The notes under the pieces are model-generated. The model saw nothing but the letters and a program-made list of their open reading frames with translations. It searched no databases and was not told the origin of the DNA. The translations under genes were made by a program, and so were the position numbers. 64,000 bases of DNA from Spirochaetales bacterium. GTDB lineage: Bacteria > Spirochaetota > Spirochaetia > DAHUYW01. Shown here in pieces: positions 58,789 through 64,000 of the stretch; positions within the stretch are counted from its first letter, which is position 1; every line of letters starts with the position of its first letter. Where the stretch lies: assembly GCA_027306915.1 (NCBI GenBank), contig DAHUYW010000015.1, positions 1-64,000 of the forward strand, given 5' to 3'.

Positions 58789-60325
58789 AGGCCGCGTTGA
58801 TGGCGCTGACCGCGGTCGATCCCTTGCCCGAGGCGACCCGGCTTGCCGTAGCAAGGACATCACCGGTGGCGAGATCGGTAACCTTTAGCTTGCCCGCGAC
58901 CTCGACTCGAAAGCCCCCTCCCGCCTCCCGTCGGAAGGCAGTTATCACAGCCTGCCCGAGCATCACCCGACGGAACTGCCCTCCAAAGTTGTTGCGCACG
59001 ATCATGAGCAGATCCGGGTCATCGATTCCTACGACCGATGGGTTGCCCGGGACTGTTGTCAGCTTGAAGCCGAGGGGAGCTAGCGCCTCGACCAGCCCCG
59101 AGGTCGTCGCGTCGCCCCAAATGAAATTGCCGACTCCGTCGACGTCGACGACGAGGACTCCGGTCCGAATCGCAGCCGATTCCGAAGTTGCGGCGTAGCT
59201 GAACTCCACGCTCTTGGCTTGGATGGCTCGCGCGAGTCGCGCGATGGTCGGCTGGTAGCCCGCGCCAAGGCCCTCGAGGGAAGCAAGATCGGCGTGAAGG
59301 TCGAGAGCCATCGAGACCTTGCCCGCACCGATGAAGGTGAGCGGCGGAAGGTTGAGCTCGGCGACGCCCGAAGCGTCGGTGCGGAGATGCTCCGTTACCG
59401 TGGAAAGGGCTCCGGTCGGACTCGCCGATTTGTAGGTGGCAAGGATGGCGGCGCCGGCGAGCGGGCTCCCGTCGGCGCCTGTGACACGAAGCCGAAATGG
59501 CGACGGGAGGGACTTGTGAATGAGCCCCGCAAGAGCGTCGGTCAGCTTTTCGAGATTGATCTCGCCGATCGCCTCCTCCGCCTTGCGAACATCGCGCTCG
59601 AAGCGCGCCGGCCGGTCCGCTCCCTGCGTCCCGGCGGCAGCGATCGCCGCTGCGAGGTAGGCCTTCGCGGCCTCCAAGGGTGTGCCCGGTTCGGAGAGCT
59701 CCTCACTTTGCTGCTCGGATGGGGCCGCCGCGCCGCCCGCCGGCGCGCCCTCGGTTGTCGCGCCGCTCACCGTCGCGCCCCCACCTTCTACCCTCCCGGC
59801 GGGACGCAGGCGCTCCTGCTCGCCGCGCAGCGCGCTCGAGAGAACGCGCCCCAGCAGGTAGACGGTCACCTTCGCGCCGTCGCGCTGGACAAAGCGGTCG
59901 AAGACTGCGACCTCGGGCTGCCCGGCGGCCGGCGGGCTGCTCAGACCACTTCTGATCTGCTGCTCGAAGCGTGATAGCTCGCCCGCTTGAGCGGCCGTGA
60001 GCTTCGCCTGGCTGCCGCCGCCGGCTGTGCGCACTATCTCGCCAGCAAGCGCGGCCTCGGCCTTCTGCTGTGCGGCTGAAAGCACGCCGCTCGAGTCGCT
60101 CCCGCTTCCCACGAAATAGGTGTACTGCTGCGTGGGGGAAGGTGGTACCGATATCCAGCGCGGGGCTTGCACGCCGCCGCTCGTTGCGCAGGCGGCAAGG
60201 AGAAGCACCATCGCCGCCGGCCCCAGCGCCCGCGCCGCCCGCTGCGAAAAGCCGACGCGCAAGCTCGCAAAGCTCGCCGCGCGATACCGCGAACCGCGGG
60301 GCGTCAATCTACAAGTCCATCCCAA
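58736..60325 (-). CDS. LPP20-like lipoprotein of unknown function
   Basis: Up to 529 aa; the start is uncertain. A lipoprotein signal ends MVLLLAACATSG, so the first 20 or so residues before RVGFSQRAARALG may not be translated (a TTG at 60262 is a candidate). After the lipobox: YTYFVGSGSDSSGVLSAAQQ-like LPP20 segment, a Gly/Ala-rich linker, a Big/TonB-plug-like beta domain (FRLRVTGADGSPLAGAAILA), and a C-terminal nucleotide-free sensor-like part (LLMIVRNNFGGQFRRVMLGQ, LKVTDLATGDVLATASRVAS) resembling CsgG/FlgO-type envelope proteins. It overlaps the upstream gene by 17 bases and the GDPD gene by 53. Confidence 0.75.
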   Translation of the reverse strand: MGWTCRLTPRGSRYRAASFASLRVGFSQRAARALGPAAMVLLLAACATSGGVQAPRWISVPPSPTQQYTYFVGSGSDSSGVLSAAQQKAEAALAGEIVRTAGGGSQAKLTAAQAGELSRFEQQIRSGLSSPPAAGQPEVAVFDRFVQRDGAKVTVYLLGRVLSSALRGEQERLRPAGRVEGGGATVSGATTEGAPAGGAAAPSEQQSEELSEPGTPLEAAKAYLAAAIAAAGTQGADRPARFERDVRKAEEAIGEINLEKLTDALAGLIHKSLPSPFRLRVTGADGSPLAGAAILATYKSASPTGALSTVTEHLRTDASGVAELNLPPLTFIGAGKVSMALDLHADLASLEGLGAGYQPTIARLARAIQAKSVEFSYAATSESAAIRTGVLVVDVDGVGNFIWGDATTSGLVEALAPLGFKLTTVPGNPSVVGIDDPDLLMIVRNNFGGQFRRVMLGQAVITAFRREAGGGFRVEVAGKLKVTDLATGDVLATASRVASGKGSTAVSAINAAFNDLGALLGTEIANRLP

Positions 60326-61598
60326 TTCCGATTCCTCCGTAGTAGCCGCCGAAGCCCGCGTCGGGCACCAGGGGAAGCCACTGAACGTAGCCGGTGTCGA
60401 GGCTCAAGCGGACGCTCGTTCCGACAAGGTAGCTCAACGAGACCTGAACGAACCCTCCGGCAGCGGCGATATAGAAGCTTGCCCCGGTTTGGAGGGGAGC
60501 TATCCCCGCTATTCCACCCGCGACCAGGGGTCGCAGGTCGAAGCGCCCGAAGCGCCAGTTCATCTCGGCCCCGAGATAAAGGTTGAGCGGGACACCGCCT
60601 GCGGCATAGAACTCCGATGCAACGGCCGTCTCGATGCCGACAAGCGGGCGAAAGTTGTAGAAGCCCCGAGTGATCGACTCATAGGTGCCTACTCCGTAGA
60701 TGACCGGCGGCGTCAGCGCGCCAGCGCTCGTGTTCGCGATAATGTGAAAGTAGGCGTTCGATTCAAACCCGATTTGAGGAATCTTGCGAAGCTGGTCCCC
60801 CACCAGGGAGCCTGGCTTCGCATAGATCACGCGCGCGTAGGAGTAGTCTTCGTGGACCCCGTTCACGAGGAGAAGCCCGGTCTCCCGCGACTCGAGCGAT
60901 CCCGACGGGGAGAGGTCCGTCGAGACTATCGCATACCTATCGCTTGAGCGGACTCCCATCTTTCGTCCGAGCTGGATGAGCGCGGTGTTCCCCTCAATCC
61001 TCACCAGTCCGGGTTTGAACTGGAACCCGGAGGTCGCGCGAAGCTCGAAGGCGAGTTGGATCGGAATCTGGTCGGCGGCTGCTTGGACGGCATCCTGCGG
61101 GCTTGCCCCGGTGCCCAGGGTGCTCACCGCGAAATGCGCGAAGGCGGTCAGTTTTTCGATATCGACCATCGTAAAGCCGGTTTCGAGCCGGGCGTTGTAG
61201 CCTCCCGCCTCGGAGAAGCCATGGACAGAGGCCGTGACGTCGGGGATCGCTGCGAAGGAGGCGGCCACGATGCGCTGCAGCTGAGCGGCGGGAAACGGCT
61301 GTGTGCCGATGTCTATCGTAGCCGGGATTGAGCCTACAGGTGATTTGATCCGCTTCATCGCCGCGACGAAAGCGGGTATGTCCCCTTCGTCCATGCGGTA
61401 GGGAAGGCCGATCACGGCGAACCGATCGGAGCCGGCGAAAACCTCGCGGATGCGCGCGTCCACTGCGGCAAGCGCCGACGGCGGAAGGTGCAGACCGGAA
61501 ATGCCGAAGAGTGCGATCTCCTGTCGAGCAGAGGGCGCCTGAGCAAGTAGCGTGCCTGGAAAGAGGCAGAGCAGCAAGGGCAACCAGAGCCTGCGCAT
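60309..61598 (-). CDS. Exported protein with CsgG-like N-terminus and beta-barrel-like C-terminus
   Basis: 429 aa. Signal peptide MRRLWLPLLLCLFPGTLLAQ. Residues about 25-180 look like the CsgG/LpoB-type fold (IALFGISGLHLPPSALAAVD, SDRFAVIGLPYRMDEGDI); the last 150 or so alternate aromatic and small residues as in an eight-stranded barrel (NLYLGAEMNWRFGRFDLRPL, FVQVSLSYLVGTSVRLSLDT). The ATG at 61598 has GGAGGAG upstream. It probably sits in the outer membrane and works with the two lipoproteins of the same operon. Function unknown. Confidence 0.72.
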   Translation of the reverse strand: MRRLWLPLLLCLFPGTLLAQAPSARQEIALFGISGLHLPPSALAAVDARIREVFAGSDRFAVIGLPYRMDEGDIPAFVAAMKRIKSPVGSIPATIDIGTQPFPAAQLQRIVAASFAAIPDVTASVHGFSEAGGYNARLETGFTMVDIEKLTAFAHFAVSTLGTGASPQDAVQAAADQIPIQLAFELRATSGFQFKPGLVRIEGNTALIQLGRKMGVRSSDRYAIVSTDLSPSGSLESRETGLLLVNGVHEDYSYARVIYAKPGSLVGDQLRKIPQIGFESNAYFHIIANTSAGALTPPVIYGVGTYESITRGFYNFRPLVGIETAVASEFYAAGGVPLNLYLGAEMNWRFGRFDLRPLVAGGIAGIAPLQTGASFYIAAAGGFVQVSLSYLVGTSVRLSLDTGYVQWLPLVPDAGFGGYYGGIGIGMDL

Positions 61599-61668
61599 CA
61601 CTCCTCCGAGCGGGGTGGAAGCCATAACGACCAAGCCGAACAGTGCGAGCGACGCCGAGCCAGGCCAG

Positions 61669-63543
61669 TCAGGATTGTGGGACGCTTGCGGCGCCCGACA
61701 CGGCGGTGCCGAGCCGCGCCCCGCTCTTCACTATCAGGAAGCTGCGCAGACTGAAGCCGACCTTTCCGGTATTCGCGATGCGGACGTTGAGGTCGGAGGG
61801 GCTCACTGCAAGGCTCCTGATCGTGCTTCCCTGCGCGATCTGGATCCCGTTCCCAGTCCTCGAAATCTTGAACCGGAGCGGATCGTCGAAGGCTCCCCCG
61901 AGTGAAAAGCTTGCCAAGTCCCGGCCGTTTGCCGCAAATGCCACCGAGCCGGTTGCACCCTGGGGGAACTGCGAAATGGCGACGGAGAAGGTCTGTTCGT
62001 CCTCGCCGACGGCGAAAGCCGGCAGGGAAACCGACGATCCTGGCCCCAGGAGGAGGCTGCCCGCGCGGAGACTGCCGTCGGTGGTAGCGGAGTCGTACTT
62101 CAAATCCTGGGGTAGGCGCATCCCATCGAAACCCTCTGCGAAGACGAGACTGCTGCCGTATTCCTCGCTCATCGCACGCCGGAAGACCTCGGGATCGACG
62201 CTCGCCTTGCCCGAATCGTCGCGATAGTAGACACCAAGCTCGTCGATCAGCCCTGCAAATCCGTTCGTCCCTCCGATGATCGACACGCCGTCAGCGGCAG
62301 ACTGGAGGCTCGGAGAGACGTTGAGGAGATCGGAGAGCGAAAGGTTTCCGTCCACAAACCAGAGTAGCTCCAGGCCTTGACCCGTCGGAATCACCGAGAG
62401 GGTGATCGTGGCCAGCTCCCCGGTCGGAATTTCAATCGAGCCGCTTTCACTCACGGAGTCCACCGTTGCCGCGAGCCTCCCCTGCGCATTTGTTGCAAGC
62501 TGGAGCTGGAAGTCGCCGCCGTCAGCGGTCGCGGTGAAGAAACTCCGATTGAACTGAAAGTTGTCGAGGCGAAGGCGCATGGTGACGGAAAAAGGCGCAA
62601 GCGTCGATCCCGAAAGCGGGAGGATCAGGCTCTGGATCTGGAATCCCGATTTGCCGTCCAGCTGGTAGCCGAACACGCTTCCATTTACCCCGAGCTGTGG
62701 ATTGCCTATGGGCGTGGCCGAAAGCTTGAGGCGTTGTCCGCGCGGGCTTGAATCGGACAGATCGCCGCCGAAATGAAAGAGGCTGTAATAGTCGCCAGCC
62801 GGTCCAAGCTGATTCTTCGCCGTCGATTGAGCGCCGTTCGTTACGAAGATTTCGACATGCATCGAGTAAGGAGAGCTGAAGGTGAAATCACCACCCCCTA
62901 TCGGTCCAAAAGGGAAGAGCTCCACGGTCACGGAGTAGACGCCAGGGCTAGCGGGGGCGGTCCACTGCACCTTGTCGTAACCATCCTGGAGATAGCCCTC
63001 CGCAATCACCTTGCTTCCCATTGTCCACCGCAGGTAGGGATTGGCGCCGGTGGGGACTGAAAGGGTAGCGTAGAGGATGCCCGCCCCGCCGGGGGCAAGG
63101 GTCGGGGGATAGGAGGTGATGCCCTGGAGGCTGTAGGTCCCTTGGGTGTAGAAGAATGTCACGCTCTTCTGCACGATCATCTGGTTGTTTCCATCATAGA
63201 GGGTAAGCCGCAGGGTATAGGTCCCCGAGCTTAAGGCAGGAAGCTGTACCGGGGGAAGCGGTGCGCTGAAATCAATCCCCTTGAGATCGCCGGTCTGCAC
63301 GACGTTCCCCTGGGAATCGAGCAGCTCCACCTTGAGATCCTTCGGAGTCACCTGGCTCTCGTTATACTTCAGCGACAGGGGAATCTGATCCCCGGCACCA
63401 ACCATCGTTCCCGCCGAAATGGTGCTAACCGCCACTTGGCTCGACGACTGGTCGCCGAGTGGCGAAAGCAGGTTGTTCACGCTGCACGAGGCAAAGAGTG
63501 TCACCGCAACTATGGTTGGAACGAGAATCACCCGGCCGAGCAT
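61669..63543 (-). CDS. Large LamG-type surface lipoprotein
   Basis: 624 aa. Lipobox TLFASC (Cys20). Ig-like beta repeats early (SGTYTLRLTLYDGNNQ, GVYSVTVELFPFG), then a concanavalin/LamG-like domain at about 320-470 (FSVTMRLRLDNFQFNRSFFT, GLELLWFVDGNLSLSDLL, FAGLIDELGVYYRDD) and a similar degenerate repeat to the end. Probably a periplasmic or surface adhesin or carbohydrate-binding lipoprotein. Its own promoter lies just upstream; two more exported proteins follow. Confidence 0.75.
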   Translation of the reverse strand: MLGRVILVPTIVAVTLFASCSVNNLLSPLGDQSSSQVAVSTISAGTMVGAGDQIPLSLKYNESQVTPKDLKVELLDSQGNVVQTGDLKGIDFSAPLPPVQLPALSSGTYTLRLTLYDGNNQMIVQKSVTFFYTQGTYSLQGITSYPPTLAPGGAGILYATLSVPTGANPYLRWTMGSKVIAEGYLQDGYDKVQWTAPASPGVYSVTVELFPFGPIGGGDFTFSSPYSMHVEIFVTNGAQSTAKNQLGPAGDYYSLFHFGGDLSDSSPRGQRLKLSATPIGNPQLGVNGSVFGYQLDGKSGFQIQSLILPLSGSTLAPFSVTMRLRLDNFQFNRSFFTATADGGDFQLQLATNAQGRLAATVDSVSESGSIEIPTGELATITLSVIPTGQGLELLWFVDGNLSLSDLLNVSPSLQSAADGVSIIGGTNGFAGLIDELGVYYRDDSGKASVDPEVFRRAMSEEYGSSLVFAEGFDGMRLPQDLKYDSATTDGSLRAGSLLLGPGSSVSLPAFAVGEDEQTFSVAISQFPQGATGSVAFAANGRDLASFSLGGAFDDPLRFKISRTGNGIQIAQGSTIRSLAVSPSDLNVRIANTGKVGFSLRSFLIVKSGARLGTAVSGAASVPQS

Positions 63544-63558
63544 ATCCCCCCCGCAATG

Positions 63559-63586
63559 ATGATATCACACTCGCGACCGTTATCAA
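63559..63586 (-). promoter_or_regulatory. Promoter of the three-gene exported-protein operon
   Basis: Minus-strand TTGATA (63586-63581), 16-bp spacer, TATCAT (63564-63559); each hexamer matches consensus at five of six bases. Leader of under 15 bases before the ATG at 63543. Confidence 0.6.
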
Positions 63587-63619
63587 GTATCTATGCAAAT
63601 GGCAAATACGGGGCAAGTC

Positions 63620-63643
63620 CGGGTCCTGCTTGCAGGGAACCCG
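63620..63643 (+). promoter_or_regulatory. Stem-loop upstream of alr
   Basis: CGGGT-CCTG / CAGG-GA-ACCCG: a 9-bp stem with a 2-base bulge and 4-base loop, 84 bases before the alr start. It may be part of the alr leader. No known riboswitch recognised. Confidence 0.3.
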
Positions 63644-63727
63644 ACATATTGAGCAAACTCCCTTTTTGGGATTAGCATGCGACAGGCTGGCGTCCTGGCC
63701 GGCGACTCCAGCACCTTCGAGAGCTAG

Positions 63728-64000
63728 ATGCGGGCGACCAAAGCGATAATTCACCTCGAGAACCTCCGACACAACATCCGCCTCGTCCGCCGCCATATCG
63801 GGCCCGAAAAAAGGATCTGCATGGCGGTCAAGGCCGACGCCTATGGACACGGAGTACACAGAATCGTACAAACTGCGCTCTCCGAAGGAGTCGAATCCTT
63901 TGCCATCGCAACGGTCCAGGAAGGCATCGATATCCGTACCGAAGGCGTGGAGGTTCCTATCCTCCTCCTGAGCCTTCCGCTTCCGGAGGAGCTTCCGGAG
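63728..64000 (+). CDS. alr: Alanine racemase (5' part, cut by window end)
   Basis: First 91 codons only. RATKAIIHLENLRHNIRLVR and the pyridoxal-phosphate lysine motif MAVKADAYGHGVHRI (Lys near residue 35) identify the N-terminal barrel of alanine racemase, which makes D-alanine for peptidoglycan. The start is the ATG at 63728. The frame is open to the end of the window. Confidence 0.9.
   Translation, partial: MRATKAIIHLENLRHNIRLVRRHIGPEKRICMAVKADAYGHGVHRIVQTALSEGVESFAIATVQEGIDIRTEGVEVPILLLSLPLPEELPE

Noticed and set aside
1..64000. tRNA, rRNA, CRISPR, insertion sequence or prophage
   Set aside because: Looked for tRNA T-loop consensus, tandem spaced repeats, transposase motifs and terminal repeats by eye; nothing convincing. 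A computational scan would be needed to exclude small RNAs.

Overview
This is a GC-rich bacterial chromosome window, most likely from a high-GC member of the Spirochaetota. Two clues support that. The sugar-binding proteins end their signal peptides in AGG followed by acidic or charged residues (AGGSEEQ, AGGTKEA), a style common in treponemes and spirochaetes. A LysM / lytic transglycosylase / FtsK gene group and a LolD-FtsX-FtsX-LolA-barrel operon also look spirochaetal. The phylum is inferred from protein style, not proven. I found no rRNA, tRNA, CRISPR array, transposase or phage gene.

Layout. 0.1-6.0 kb (minus): a LysM protein with an Hsp70-like domain, a lytic transglycosylase lipoprotein and FtsK. 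6.1-7.5 kb: a membrane-anchored TPR protein. 7.5-10.2 kb (minus): rsmG and mnmG. 10.3-15.1 kb: a branched-chain amino acid (Liv) ABC operon with livM fused to livG. 15.1-16.7 kb: a DUF2784 protein and a lipid-kinase-fold protein. 16.7-26.7 kb (minus): an amidohydrolase, three SDR dehydrogenases, two LarA-family proteins, a transaldolase-like protein and a zinc alcohol dehydrogenase. 26.8-35.6 kb (plus): an SDR, a split transketolase, a GntR/FCD regulator, a decayed CUT2 sugar ABC transporter and a 2-hydroxyacid dehydrogenase. 35.8-36.4 kb: a YXWGXW protein. 36.6-45.6 kb: a YesM/YesN-type two-component system, a CUT1 sugar ABC transporter, a GH172 (DUF2961) enzyme and a secreted DUF4185 (GH183-type) lipoprotein. 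45.8-51.1 kb: an envelope ABC export operon. 51.1-54.9 kb (minus): an ADP-ribosylglycohydrolase-type enzyme, the scar of a deleted ABC transporter and a LacI regulator. 55-57.4 kb: rsmE and mnmE. 57.5-58.8 kb: a small coiled-coil protein and a GDPD phosphodiesterase. 58.7-63.5 kb (minus): three exported envelope proteins. 63.7 kb to the end: the start of alanine racemase.

How the genes fit together. The most interesting unit is 36.5-45.6 kb. A lipoprotein of the endo-D-arabinanase family outside the cytoplasm, an ABC importer, a cytoplasmic enzyme of the exo-D-arabinofuranosidase/fructofuranosidase family and a dedicated sensor/regulator together look like a furanose-polymer (probably D-arabinan) utilisation locus. 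The 16.7-35.6 kb block looks like sugar-acid or polyol catabolism. It is tied together by two nearly identical 17-bp operators, one overlapping both divergent promoters at 26.77 kb and one just after the GntR gene at 30.09 kb.

Lesions are concentrated in the accessory loci. The CUT2 transporter has frameshifts, a stop codon and apparent internal deletions; one SDR and the transaldolase are frameshifted; and a CUT1 transporter next to lacI has been reduced to a scar. The housekeeping genes are intact. Real decay of accessory catabolism therefore seems likelier than uniformly bad sequence, although single-base errors at G/C runs remain possible.
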